From positions 15,655 through 79,654 of the forward strand of contig CAYHNU010000001.1 of the NCBI GenBank assembly GCA_964358085.1: a stretch of 64,000 nucleotides of DNA, given 5' to 3'. The stretch's first letter is position 1, and each line of letters begins with the position of its first letter. This DNA comes from GWC2-45-19 sp964358085. Lineage in GTDB: Bacteria; Patescibacteriota; Microgenomatia; CAZETR01; Amesbacteraceae. The position numbers and the translations under genes are program-made. Below the pieces are notes generated by a model, which saw only the letters and a list, made by a program, of their open reading frames with translations, was not told the DNA's origin and searched no databases. Below are positions 44,015 through 53,586 of the stretch, in pieces.

Positions 44015-47000
44015 TTTCGTATTTTTTGTCAGGCTATTGGCAATTTGGGGAACGATTTTAGTTGTTTTTACTACTTTTTCTGTATACCAAGATATTAAAC
44101 AGAATAAGCTGCTGAATTATACCGATACATATTCATCTTCTTCGGTGGATATTAAATCAGAATATAAATCTTCTGGTATTTTAAAGTACGTATTTAAATT
44201 TTTGGCGCATGATGACTATCTTGGAACAATGACGTTTAAGTATTTCCGTCTTCGGGAAAATCAAGGACAGGTAATTTTTAGAATTAAAGAAATCTCTCAA
44301 AAAGATTGGTATGCTGAAAACCGTTATGATTTCTCTTACTTCGTCAATGATGATATTTATCAATTTGGTTTTCCTGAAATAAAAAATTCCAAAGGCAAAC
44401 AGTTTATTGTTGAATTTGAAATTGTTTCCCAGACATTAATGAAAGATCAGAGATCACTAGACCTAAAGACAGCACCAATTTTAACCGTTAAATACGTATT
44501 TCCGCGCGATACTTACTACAAATCAGTTGGGAAGCTGTCAACAATTGTTTTAAACAGATCCATTTCAGTATTGACCGAGATGGATTATGTTAAGGTGTTT
44601 ATTTCTTCGTTCCTAATTGCCATGTTTTTCCTTATTGCCCTTAGTCGTCAAGAAAATGAAACCGGGCCAAAAATAATAATTCGACAAAAGGTTTTACAAA
44701 AAAACGTACAAATTTTGAGTAATTGGACAAATAAAATTAATCCCTTTATTGTCCCTGGAGTTGTTTTGATAATCTTGTCGTTAGGATTTGTCTCTGGTAA
44801 TTATGTATTGGCTGAACGAATGTCAGTTCAATTGTGGGCTACCTTATTTGGAAGTGTTGTTTTTTACATTCTTCAGGTAACTATCTTTAATAGGCTGTCA
44901 AATTTGATAAAACATATTAATACAATTAGTGCTAATACTCTATCGATTTTGGACGACTTAATGAACAAAAAACTTTTGTTATTAATGGGGACACTGTTTG
45001 TAATAGTATCGGGTATGTCTGCCACATATTATTTAGGTGGAGATGATTCCCGTTTATTTTACTTATACCCTCAAGAATTTTTGGACAACTATATATCTAA
45101 AATTGTGTCCGATACTGGAGTTAGTCAACTTACAAACCTTATTCCTCCAACATCATTATCGGCCTTTACGATAATTATGATAGGCCTAAGAAACATATTG
45201 TATCAGTTCAATCTTCAGGCGTTGTTAAATTCGGCAAATCTTGTAGGTGGATTTTTTGCCTTTTATTATTTATTAAATTACTTATTGAAACCAACAGATA
45301 AATACGAACGCGTAATTTGCGTCTTGGCTTCGTTTATGTATGTTTTTTCTATTTTTAATTTTTATACTCTATTAAATTCCAGATTGATAGCGGAATATTT
45401 AATAAGCTTGTTTCCACTATCTTTATATTTAGGTATTAAGGCAATACGTGAAGGAAAATTTTATTTATTTATTTTGGCTACACTTATTTGGTCGGCCTTT
45501 AGTTTCCTTTCCGTCACTCTTCCTTTATCTGGCGCAGTTTTGATTACTTCTATTCCTTTACTTATTTTCGCGACATGGAAACACAAAATCAGGATAATTG
45601 CATATTTAGTGGGAGCAGGTCTACTGTTTGCTGTTCTAAATTTACATTGGTTTATGTTTATCCCGTATACAAACTTTTCTAAAAACATACCCGGTTCGTA
45701 TACACCAAGCCTTACTTCTGTGGAATTCCGCAAGCAAAATGAGATTGGTATCAGAACAGTTTCCGACATAAATAATAGTTTCTTTCCATTGCTAAATTCG
45801 TATCATCGAAAAATTCAGATAAATTTTAATTGGCCCCATTTACCTATATATTTATCTTGGTATTCAAAAATCTTAATACTTGGATATTTATTGATAGCTG
45901 TAGTCATCATAGCCGGCATTAGGATAGAAAAGAATAAACAAAGAAAAGGTATTTATGTTGCCTTAGTGATTAATTTTGTTTTAGCCGTTTATTTTTTTAC
46001 GGTCAACATTGGTCCTTGGGGAGTTGATGTATTCTTGTGGTTGTCTAATCATATTCCTGGGTTTGTAATTTTCCGCAACATGTTTGATAAATTCGCATAT
46101 GCAATGGCATTCCAATGGGCATTCTTAATTTCAGTCAGCTTAATTGTCATTGTTAAGTCCATTAAAAAAACTATGTTTAAAGAATATTTGTTATTTGCAA
46201 TTTTTTTGATTGCAATAATCAATGCCAAACCCTTCCTTTTGAGAGAATTTGTAAATCTGCCGTACTGGACTAGTAAATATAGCCATGATGGGATTACAGC
46301 TTTTAATAGTGATTATTTAGATTTGCTAAAATTTGTAAAAAATCAAGATGGCGTTGGTCGTTATTTATCACTACCTTTGTTAACTGGCAATAGTGTGATT
46401 GTAGAGGGAGAAAAACAAAAGGACCATTATTACGCTGGTGTATCACCACTTTTATTATTAACTGGTAAGAACGATATGTCTGGACTAATGAGCTTTGGTG
46501 AACATTCAAATAAAGTTTTTAAATGGCTTACTAAAAAAGATTACGATAGTTTTGGACAATTATTACAACAATATAACGTTAAATATATAATTTTAAGTAA
46601 CTCAACGTCTGAAGATCTTCAGCCAAGTTTCATGTTTTCTGATGGTTTGTTTTACTTGCAGACTAAAAGTTTTTATCAAAGCATAATTGGTCAGAAAGTA
46701 AGAGATTTTGGATCCAGGTACAGTTTATTTGAAATAAATTCTAAATATTTAAGTGAAAAGATATATATTACCGATAGCCCTGGATCGTTTGTAAATCAAG
46801 AGGCCAATTTGTCTTTTAAAAAACTTGCTACTCATGAATATGAAATCGAAGTCTCGGATCTTAGAAAACAACTTTCACTGGTATTCTTAGACCCTTATCT
46901 TAAAGAATGGCAATTGCTCACACCGAGTGGAAAAGAACTGTCCACTGAATATCATCACCCTGTTTTTGGCTACGCCAATTTATGGGAAATTAATCCTCAA

Positions 47001-47195
47001 ATTATTCAGATTGACTTTCCTAAGTCAGATTATCAAATAATGTCAGATGGAAGTTTGAAATTAAAGTTAAAGCTATACTTTCAACCATATAATTATTTTT
47101 GGACAGTAAATATTATATCTGCATCGGCATATGCGTTAGGAATAGCTTATGTATTGTTATCTATATTCATTAAATTTATTAAAAAACAGAAATGA
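44007..47195 (+). CDS. Giant GT-C-like membrane protein with extra N-terminal module
   Basis: A 1062-residue protein, the largest here. I start it at ATG 44007 rather than TTG 43992. Residues 1-325 are an added module: one helix (about 5-23), a soluble part of about 170 residues (probably outside the cell) and three or four helices. From about 340 it follows the protein at 41789: GGDDSRLFYLYPQEF, then FVIFRNMFDKFAYAM and, at the end, FLDPYLKEWQLL with GYANLWEIN. So a paralog has gained a new N-terminal half. It overlaps the upstream gene by 8 bases and the next by 4. Function inferred as glycan synthesis at the cell surface. Confidence 0.68.
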   Translation: MFNFVFFVRLLAIWGTILVVFTTFSVYQDIKQNKLLNYTDTYSSSSVDIKSEYKSSGILKYVFKFLAHDDYLGTMTFKYFRLRENQGQVIFRIKEISQKDWYAENRYDFSYFVNDDIYQFGFPEIKNSKGKQFIVEFEIVSQTLMKDQRSLDLKTAPILTVKYVFPRDTYYKSVGKLSTIVLNRSISVLTEMDYVKVFISSFLIAMFFLIALSRQENETGPKIIIRQKVLQKNVQILSNWTNKINPFIVPGVVLIILSLGFVSGNYVLAERMSVQLWATLFGSVVFYILQVTIFNRLSNLIKHINTISANTLSILDDLMNKKLLLLMGTLFVIVSGMSATYYLGGDDSRLFYLYPQEFLDNYISKIVSDTGVSQLTNLIPPTSLSAFTIIMIGLRNILYQFNLQALLNSANLVGGFFAFYYLLNYLLKPTDKYERVICVLASFMYVFSIFNFYTLLNSRLIAEYLISLFPLSLYLGIKAIREGKFYLFILATLIWSAFSFLSVTLPLSGAVLITSIPLLIFATWKHKIRIIAYLVGAGLLFAVLNLHWFMFIPYTNFSKNIPGSYTPSLTSVEFRKQNEIGIRTVSDINNSFFPLLNSYHRKIQINFNWPHLPIYLSWYSKILILGYLLIAVVIIAGIRIEKNKQRKGIYVALVINFVLAVYFFTVNIGPWGVDVFLWLSNHIPGFVIFRNMFDKFAYAMAFQWAFLISVSLIVIVKSIKKTMFKEYLLFAIFLIAIINAKPFLLREFVNLPYWTSKYSHDGITAFNSDYLDLLKFVKNQDGVGRYLSLPLLTGNSVIVEGEKQKDHYYAGVSPLLLLTGKNDMSGLMSFGEHSNKVFKWLTKKDYDSFGQLLQQYNVKYIILSNSTSEDLQPSFMFSDGLFYLQTKSFYQSIIGQKVRDFGSRYSLFEINSKYLSEKIYITDSPGSFVNQEANLSFKKLATHEYEIEVSDLRKQLSLVFLDPYLKEWQLLTPSGKELSTEYHHPVFGYANLWEINPQIIQIDFPKSDYQIMSDGSLKLKLKLYFQPYNYFWTVNIISASAYALGIAYVLLSIFIKFIKKQK

Positions 47196-47491
47196 TTGTA
47201 TTAATGATTATTTTGGTTTTTTTTGATGCGTTTTTTTTGCCCGCTAAAAATCTCTTTTCCAATTTAATTTTTGTTTTAATCTTAGGGTTGGGAATTTGGA
47301 AAATCCATTATTATAAAAATTGGTTCATGTTGTCTTTAGTTTTTATTACCGCAGCAGTTGTCTTTTATTTGATTGGTAGTGAGTCTGCAAATGAAGTTAT
47401 TGTCCAGAAGTTTTCGGACTGGACATTGATATCATTATTATTGGGTGCGTTGCGGTTGATCAAATTACCAAATGATAAAAATAGGATTTAG
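47192..47491 (+). CDS. Small membrane protein, unknown
   Basis: A 99-residue hydrophobic protein with three likely helices (about 2-13, 22-36 and 43-62), then a short polar region and a Lys/Asn/Arg end. ATGA overlap with the giant gene before it and a 20-base overlap with the next small gene. Its place in the middle of a GT-C operon suggests an accessory membrane subunit. No family recognised. Confidence 0.6.
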   Translation: MIVLMIILVFFDAFFLPAKNLFSNLIFVLILGLGIWKIHYYKNWFMLSLVFITAAVVFYLIGSESANEVIVQKFSDWTLISLLLGALRLIKLPNDKNRI

Positions 47492-47633
47492 TTTTTTTTC
47501 GTTTTTTTTGGCTTTAACAAGTCTTCTGTTGTGGTTTGGAAAGACGGCTAAAGCTCAATTTTTGATAGAGATAGCTTTTGGCGTGATTGCAACATGTTTA
47601 GTTAGTTATTTATTTAGATTGACCAGAAAATGA
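47472..47633 (+). CDS. Very small two-helix membrane protein, unknown
   Basis: A 53-residue frame from ATG 47472 to TGA 47631-47633. Two hydrophobic stretches (about 5-22 and 30-48) are separated by WFGKTAKAQ and followed by RLTRK, a positive tail expected on the cytoplasmic side. It overlaps the upstream gene by 20 bases and its stop overlaps the ATG of the next gene as ATGA, like most real junctions here. This fills what would otherwise be a 138-base gap in an operon without gaps. No family recognised. Confidence 0.6.
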   Translation: MIKIGFSFFSFFLALTSLLLWFGKTAKAQFLIEIAFGVIATCLVSYLFRLTRK

Positions 47634-50212
47634 TTCCCTTAATCGGTGCACATGACTTTCCATATCTTTTTTTAGATCAAGCTGCTGGCCTGTTTAGATT
47701 GCCTCTTACTTGGGCGACACAAAGCCATGACTCTCTGGGGGTATTTACTTTATCTACTCTCTGGAATTGGCCATACGGACTTCTTTACGGATTGGCTGGA
47801 AAAATCGGCTTAAACTTTACTCTTTCTACATTATTTTTCGGCATTCTCCCCGTATTTATCTTAGGCTGGTTTACTATTGGCAAACTACTCAAAAGCCATT
47901 CTCTCTCATCTCCTGCAAGATTTGTGGGTCAATTCCTATTTATAGCCAACACATACATCCTGATGCTCATTGATGGAGGCCAACTTAGTCTGGCCGTAGC
48001 CTATTCTTTCTTCCCTCTGGTTATTCTTTATCTTCCCTCCCGATTAAACTTTGTTTTGGCTATCATTGCCATATCTTTCCTCGATATTCGTTATTTATAC
48101 ATCTTATTTATACCCATTGGCTTAAAAATATTTTTCGATTTTCGTCATACATTTAAATACTTAATTACCGGATTATTCACGGGCTTAATTCTTATAGGTC
48201 TTCATAGTTATTGGATTTTGCCTTCCATCCTCTCCAAAGGTCCCTCTTTGCCCTCTACTTATACTCGTCCTGCTCAAGTAGACGCCCTTAGTTTTGCTAG
48301 CCTCTCTCATGCCTTTCTGTTGATTCATCCTCACTGGCCAAAGAATATTTTCGGCCAAGTAGCTACTCCGTCGCCCTATTTCCTTCTCCTACCCATCCTT
48401 ACCTTCCTTCCATTAGTCGTGTTTCGCAAAAATGTCACAATTGGTTATTGGTCAACACTAGCCATCATCGCAGCCTTTCTTGTGAAGGGGAGTGGCTCAC
48501 CTTTTCCTCAAGTATATAGTTGGTTGTTCTCTCATATTCCTGGTTTTTCTCTTTTTCGCGATCCGACAAAATTTTTCCCCTTACTCGCCTTGTCATATAG
48601 TGTGTTGATCGCCTTTTCGGCAGACTTTATCTACATGCGCCGCAGGTCTTGGTTTATATTTATTCCTTTGTATTTAACGCTCCTGTTGGTCCCTATTTTT
48701 TTAGGTGAAACAACCGGCTTGTTTTCAAAAGCTCGTAATCAAGACTCTTATCTCAAGTTGGCAAGCTTTATGAACAACGATCTTTCTCCCGGAAGCTTGC
48801 TATGGGTGCCCTCCAAACCCCCCCTTGGCTATTCCAGCCCCACCCATCCGTCCATAGACGCCTTAACTTTACTCGACAAAAGACCATTCGCCACTGGGGT
48901 GGTAGGTAGCTATGAACTCTTAAACTTTCTACGCGACGCTACCTATTCGGGAGAGCTTCTCAATATCGCATCCATAAAATATTTAGCCATATCTAGCGTT
49001 GATCCCAAAAGGGACAGCTTAAAAATTGAAGACATTCAATACCGCGATATTTTTACTAAACAACTAACCTCCTTACCTTGGGTCAGCTCATATCAGAAAT
49101 TTGGTCCTGTCACCCTCTTGCAAACCAAAATCCATCAACCCCTCTTTTTTATTCCGTCTACTACAACTTTTGTGGTCGGTCCCGATGATATTTATAATAC
49201 AGAAGTTAAATTGAGCAATAAGGCCCTAGTTTTTGTGGAAAGCCAACCTAATCTATTATCTCAAATTCGCCAATTTCCTCAAGCCAAAATTCTTTTAAAT
49301 CATAAAACTAATCTGGATGCAGCTGCCGCCCTTCTCCCCCGCGAAAGCTTTCTCTTTCCCAGCCCACTTTTAAATTTTAGTCCTGATTCTTCCGGATGGT
49401 GGAAGAGGGAAGCGTCGGATTTAATTTCCTGGCGGGACTTTCTCCAACAAAAGTATAATTTAGATAATCAAGATTTTGATTATGGAGGAGGATGGTCGAT
49501 CTCGGAAGGCGCGCATACTTTAACGGTAAAACAGTCATCCAGTTGCCAATCGGATTGTATTCTTCTAGCTCGGGTCATGACTAGCCCCCAAGGAGGAAAA
49601 ATACACTTTTCTAATTCCCAGCAAGCAATAGGTGAAATAGATACTATCAACTCCAATCCATCCCCATCCACCATAACTCGTAAACTCACAGGTTATCAAG
49701 ACACAGCCGACCAAATCTTTACTTACAATCGGGCGGATTTTCTCTGGCATGAAGTTGGCCAGCTATCTGATTCCTCGCCAATTAGTATTTCCACCGAAGG
49801 CAATATTAATGTTGTAAATTCTCTGGCTGTTATTCCGTCGCGCTCATGGGAAAAACTTAAATCTCAAGCGGTCCAATTGGTAACAATTGCGTCTTCGCCT
49901 TCCAATGACAACCCCCAAGTGTCTTACCAGCAATTAGGCCCCGCTCATTATCGTGTAAAGGTGACTGGATTGACCCATCCCGCGACTCTGGCTTTTGTTC
50001 AAAATTACGATCCTTTTTGGAAACTATCCGGCCAAACGCCCATTCCTTTATACGGTATGATTAATGGCTTTTCCATTCCTGGCGCCGGTGAATATGATCT
50101 AATTTTTTCACCGCAGAAATATGTGAATTTTGGATTGGCAATAAGCGTTACAACTCTTCTTGTCTTGTTATTACTCCTATATAATGGCCATCGTAAACAT
50201 GATTCAAAATAA
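47630..50212 (+). CDS. Giant GT-C-like membrane protein with YfhO-type C-terminus
   Basis: An 860-residue protein with about twelve helices and a soluble C-terminal half of about 450 residues. IPGFSLFRDPTKFFPLL in the middle is the FR-x-KF block also found at 31082, 41789 and 44007. Its end has FVQNYDPFWKL with YGMINGFSIPGAGEYDL, like YfhO-type proteins, then a last helix (LAISVTTLLVLLLLL). Two cysteines (SSCQSDC) may form a disulfide outside the cell. It is more GC-rich than the two giant genes before it. Probably a cell-surface glycan enzyme; donor unknown. Confidence 0.68.
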   Translation: MIPLIGAHDFPYLFLDQAAGLFRLPLTWATQSHDSLGVFTLSTLWNWPYGLLYGLAGKIGLNFTLSTLFFGILPVFILGWFTIGKLLKSHSLSSPARFVGQFLFIANTYILMLIDGGQLSLAVAYSFFPLVILYLPSRLNFVLAIIAISFLDIRYLYILFIPIGLKIFFDFRHTFKYLITGLFTGLILIGLHSYWILPSILSKGPSLPSTYTRPAQVDALSFASLSHAFLLIHPHWPKNIFGQVATPSPYFLLLPILTFLPLVVFRKNVTIGYWSTLAIIAAFLVKGSGSPFPQVYSWLFSHIPGFSLFRDPTKFFPLLALSYSVLIAFSADFIYMRRRSWFIFIPLYLTLLLVPIFLGETTGLFSKARNQDSYLKLASFMNNDLSPGSLLWVPSKPPLGYSSPTHPSIDALTLLDKRPFATGVVGSYELLNFLRDATYSGELLNIASIKYLAISSVDPKRDSLKIEDIQYRDIFTKQLTSLPWVSSYQKFGPVTLLQTKIHQPLFFIPSTTTFVVGPDDIYNTEVKLSNKALVFVESQPNLLSQIRQFPQAKILLNHKTNLDAAAALLPRESFLFPSPLLNFSPDSSGWWKREASDLISWRDFLQQKYNLDNQDFDYGGGWSISEGAHTLTVKQSSSCQSDCILLARVMTSPQGGKIHFSNSQQAIGEIDTINSNPSPSTITRKLTGYQDTADQIFTYNRADFLWHEVGQLSDSSPISISTEGNINVVNSLAVIPSRSWEKLKSQAVQLVTIASSPSNDNPQVSYQQLGPAHYRVKVTGLTHPATLAFVQNYDPFWKLSGQTPIPLYGMINGFSIPGAGEYDLIFSPQKYVNFGLAISVTTLLVLLLLLYNGHRKHDSK

Positions 50213-50861
50213 ATATTTGGGATATTTTAAAAAGCATTATCACGCAAAGTTTAGCGCTGAGGATATAGAATCATCACAAAAATGGTTATATCCACAATGG
50301 AAATTAATCAAAGAAAAGACAACATTATCAAAAAAAAGCAAAGTGCTGGAAATTGGCGCAGGTTTTGGAGGTTTCTATAGTTATTTATCTCAAGTGATCG
50401 AAGGTAACTCGTATACGGGTATAGAATTAGATAAAGAAGTTGTTAAATTTTGTAAGGATTTTTTTAAAACCGGAAACTTTACGAACATAAGCATCGAGAG
50501 ATTCAACTCCAAAAATAAGTTCAACTACATTTTTGCCTTCGAAGTTCTCGAGCACCTAAATGATCCTTTTGAAACCATTGGTAAAATACACTCTTTACTA
50601 GACAAAACAGGTGTATTTGTAGGAACTTCTCCTTACCCATATCTAAAAAATGTTTTTGCCGATCGCACGCATAGATACGTACTCCATCCTGTAAATTGGA
50701 CTAAACTTTTTATAGAGGCAGGTTTCAAGCATGTTTCGATTTATCCTATGAGTTTCATACCGTTTATTTGGAGACTCAATAAACATCTTAATTTTAGAAT
50801 ACCATTTTATATTCCTTTCAATGGTTTTATTTCCACTGCCCTTATAATTGCATCAAAATGA
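50199..50861 (+). CDS. Class I SAM-dependent methyltransferase
   Basis: A 220-residue methyltransferase. KVLEIGAGFGGFY (48-60) is motif I, GIELDKEV the acidic loop, AFEVLEHLNDP the post-motif block and FVGTSPYPYLK the later strand. The start is uncertain: ATG 50199 gives a 14-base overlap, ATG 50184 would add five residues and a TTG at 50160 more. It begins a block of AT-rich genes after the giant GT-C gene. Confidence 0.83.
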   Translation: MIQNKYLGYFKKHYHAKFSAEDIESSQKWLYPQWKLIKEKTTLSKKSKVLEIGAGFGGFYSYLSQVIEGNSYTGIELDKEVVKFCKDFFKTGNFTNISIERFNSKNKFNYIFAFEVLEHLNDPFETIGKIHSLLDKTGVFVGTSPYPYLKNVFADRTHRYVLHPVNWTKLFIEAGFKHVSIYPMSFIPFIWRLNKHLNFRIPFYIPFNGFISTALIIASK

Positions 50862-51523
50862 AGGCAACAGACTTATCCTTATTCAATTTCTATAATCAAA
50901 AACATTTGACTGAAATTTCGAAAAAGGGATACTATAAAGAGCTGTCGTTATCCCAAAAACTACAAATAATTGATGTTGCTTGTAACGATGGCACATTGAC
51001 TAAAATATATAATAAATATGGAGATATTTATGGTGTTGATATGAATAAGAGATCGGTTACGGCCTGTAGAAAAAAGGGTATAGTTTGCATACATTCAGAT
51101 ATTGATTCTTTACCAGTAAAGTATCAGAATAAATTTGATGTTGTGGTTGCCACGGATATAATTGAACATGTATTTAATACTGACAAATTCTTAATTAATC
51201 TAAAGAAGCTTCTTAGACCATGTGGGACATTACTGCTTACTACGGCAAACGTGGCCTCTATCGGCAGAAGAATAATGCTACTTCTTGGCAAGAATCCATT
51301 TCTAGAATATTCGACTAGATATCCAAATGTCGAAATTAACGTGGGTCACATTCGATACTACACAGTAAAAGATATGAAGATTCAACGGTCAGGATTGGGA
51401 TTTAAGGACATCCGTATATATGGTGACAAGATAAATATTACAAGCACTATTTCGATTCCTCATGTAATTGCAAAGTGGTTTCCAAATATCTCCAGATACA
51501 TGTTTGTGGAGTGCAGGATATAA
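50858..51523 (+). CDS. Class I SAM-dependent methyltransferase
   Basis: A 221-residue methyltransferase with a divergent motif I, IIDVACNDGTLTKIY (37-51), GVDMNKR as acidic loop, ATDIIEHVFNTDKF and LLLTTANVAS. It overlaps the previous methyltransferase as ATGA; the two are only distantly alike. The next gene begins 13 bases after its stop, one of the few same-strand gaps in the window. Confidence 0.82.
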   Translation: MKATDLSLFNFYNQKHLTEISKKGYYKELSLSQKLQIIDVACNDGTLTKIYNKYGDIYGVDMNKRSVTACRKKGIVCIHSDIDSLPVKYQNKFDVVVATDIIEHVFNTDKFLINLKKLLRPCGTLLLTTANVASIGRRIMLLLGKNPFLEYSTRYPNVEINVGHIRYYTVKDMKIQRSGLGFKDIRIYGDKINITSTISIPHVIAKWFPNISRYMFVECRI

Positions 51524-51536
51524 TTGTGTAGAGCAA

Positions 51537-52805
51537 ATGAACCAAAAACTCTTGGCCATATTCCAAACCCAAACATTGCGGCAATCGATTATCACAATTG
51601 TATCCACTTTTACCACCGCCGGCTTGGGCGCGGTATTTTATCTCCTTCTGGCCAGGATTATAGGTGCCCATGAATATGGATTATTCTCGGTAGTAGTTTC
51701 AATCTTGACCATTATTGTAACCTTTACTGACGTGGGTATGGGACAGGGGTTAGTTAAATTTGTAGCGGAAAATAGCGGCAGCGATAAATATCAACCTTAT
51801 GTCAAAATTGCCCTGTTCACCAAAATTGCTATCGGCCTGGTGGTCAGTTTGGTTCTGTGGGCGTTTGCGAAGTCCCTGGCGGTTTCTCTCCTGCGCCAGC
51901 CGGAGGTAGCCAAGCTCCTGTCTATCACCGGATGGGGAGTTCTATCGATCATGCTTTTTAGTCTTTCCATATGTGTTTTTCAGGGACTGCAGAAGTTTAT
52001 GCTCTGGGGCGGGCTGCAGGTTGGAGCTAATTTTTTCCGACTGCTTCTCCTCGGTTTTCTTCTGCTCGTCGCGGTGAAAATTGATTCAGTTTGGATGTTG
52101 GTCCTGTTTATTGCCGCTCCGCTTTCCGGATTTTTACTTTCCTGGTTTTGGCTGCCGGTCAGTATTCTTAAAGCCAAAGTTACTTCCGTTCACTGGCACA
52201 ATTTTTGGAATTTTAACAAGTGGACTGCCGCGCTTGGTATCACGGCCACTCTTGCTAGCCGCCTGGATACTCTACTCACCGCCCGATTTCTAACTCTATC
52301 TCAAACCGGTGTTTACGCCATGGCCATCACCATGGTGGCTTTTTTGCCCCAGCTGTCTTCGGCCATCGGAGCCGTGACCGCGCCTAAATTTGCTTCATTT
52401 TCTGACTCCGATCACTCTCAAAAATATCTTGTCAAATCCACTCTTTTTTCGTTTGGTATTAGTGTAGGTGTGGCCCTAGCCATGATTCCGGCGGCCATGC
52501 TTGTCATCCGGTTTACCGGTCGGGATTTTTCTGCCTCTTTTACACCTTTCTTAATTCTGCTTCTGTCACTGGCAATATTCACTTCGCTTAACCCCGTCCG
52601 CGACAGCATTTTATATTTTTACAAACGCCCCCAGTTCTTCTTTTGGGCCAATCTCGCTCAAGCCGCTATCATTGTTGGGGCCGGGTTTTTGCTCATTCCC
52701 CGTTTCGGGGTCATTGGCACATCGTTGGCAGTGTTAATTAGCCACGTGTTTTTCGCTATCGCCAGTTGGTGGGAATATGAAAATTGTCGCGCACACGCTA
52801 GTTAA
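51537..52805 (+). CDS. Wzx-like polysaccharide flippase
   Basis: A 422-residue protein with about twelve helices in the MATE/MVF-like flippase superfamily (polysaccharide biosynthesis protein), which moves lipid-linked oligosaccharides across the membrane. FTTAGLGAVFYLLLARIIG near the N-terminus matches the family start; ARIIGAHEYGLFS and GVYAMAITMVAFLPQL are typical. I start it at ATG 51537; 51468 would overlap the methyltransferase by 56 bases with no hydrophobic gain. A TATAAT at 51519-51524, 12 bases upstream, could be an internal promoter. Base composition returns to GC-rich here. Confidence 0.85.
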   Translation: MNQKLLAIFQTQTLRQSIITIVSTFTTAGLGAVFYLLLARIIGAHEYGLFSVVVSILTIIVTFTDVGMGQGLVKFVAENSGSDKYQPYVKIALFTKIAIGLVVSLVLWAFAKSLAVSLLRQPEVAKLLSITGWGVLSIMLFSLSICVFQGLQKFMLWGGLQVGANFFRLLLLGFLLLVAVKIDSVWMLVLFIAAPLSGFLLSWFWLPVSILKAKVTSVHWHNFWNFNKWTAALGITATLASRLDTLLTARFLTLSQTGVYAMAITMVAFLPQLSSAIGAVTAPKFASFSDSDHSQKYLVKSTLFSFGISVGVALAMIPAAMLVIRFTGRDFSASFTPFLILLLSLAIFTSLNPVRDSILYFYKRPQFFFWANLAQAAIIVGAGFLLIPRFGVIGTSLAVLISHVFFAIASWWEYENCRAHAS

Positions 52806-53586
52806 AAACGAACAAAGATGGGTGTGGTATGCAATAACCTCGGTTATTGATTTTGTAGATGAAATTAAAGTATGGGATACAGGATCAAGCGATCAAACAT
52901 TAGAGGTGGTTAAATCGATTGAGTCGCCTAAACTGACCATTAGGCAAACTTTGACTAAAAACCCAAAAGCCATAACGGCAATTAGACAAAAGATGCTTGA
53001 GGAAACAACAGGGGGGTGGGTTTTGATTTTGGACGGAGACGAAATTTGGACCGAAGGAGCCATTAGAGAGTCTCGTAAACTTATTGAGGGCGAAAAAAGT
53101 CTGCGATATTTGGCCAATAGGTACATTAATTTTATGGGTGACGTTTATCACACTCAAGATCCAAAAGCGGAAATGTACAATATTGCGGGTTTTAAAGGAA
53201 ATGTAAATTTGAGGCTGGTCAATTTAGACGCCTACAAAAAAGTAAGTTTTGAGGGTGACTTAAGCAATGAGTGGATGGCTGACGAAAACGGGAATAAATT
53301 GCAAGATGAATCCATGGGGGTAGCTATAGTTGAGGAACCTTATCTTCATGCCACCAGACTTCCCAGATCGGGAAGTGAAACAGGTGATGAAATAACGTTT
53401 ATGCGAAAAACGAAATATAAATGTGATTTGGGAACACGGTTTCCCAAAAATTTTATATATCCTAAAGTATTTTATTTCCCCAAACCAATTAATGTTCCCA
53501 GTCCATGGGCGAGGAGAAGTATTACTTTTGTAGCAAACGCAGCTTGGCAAACGCCCCTTCGCGCCATAAAAAACTATGTCCTATAA
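52777..53586 (+). CDS. GT2-like glycosyltransferase
   Basis: A 269-residue GT-A enzyme of a GT2 branch without the usual IPxYN start: AHTLVKNEQRWV (5-16), KVWDTGSSDQT (31-41), LILDGDEIW (83-91) with Asp-Gly-Asp as metal site. The later part has MYNIAGFKGNVNLRLVNL and LPRSGSETGDE. It overlaps the flippase gene by 29 bases and the next methyltransferase by 11. Acceptor unknown. Confidence 0.82.
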   Translation: MKIVAHTLVKNEQRWVWYAITSVIDFVDEIKVWDTGSSDQTLEVVKSIESPKLTIRQTLTKNPKAITAIRQKMLEETTGGWVLILDGDEIWTEGAIRESRKLIEGEKSLRYLANRYINFMGDVYHTQDPKAEMYNIAGFKGNVNLRLVNLDAYKKVSFEGDLSNEWMADENGNKLQDESMGVAIVEEPYLHATRLPRSGSETGDEITFMRKTKYKCDLGTRFPKNFIYPKVFYFPKPINVPSPWARRSITFVANAAWQTPLRAIKNYVL

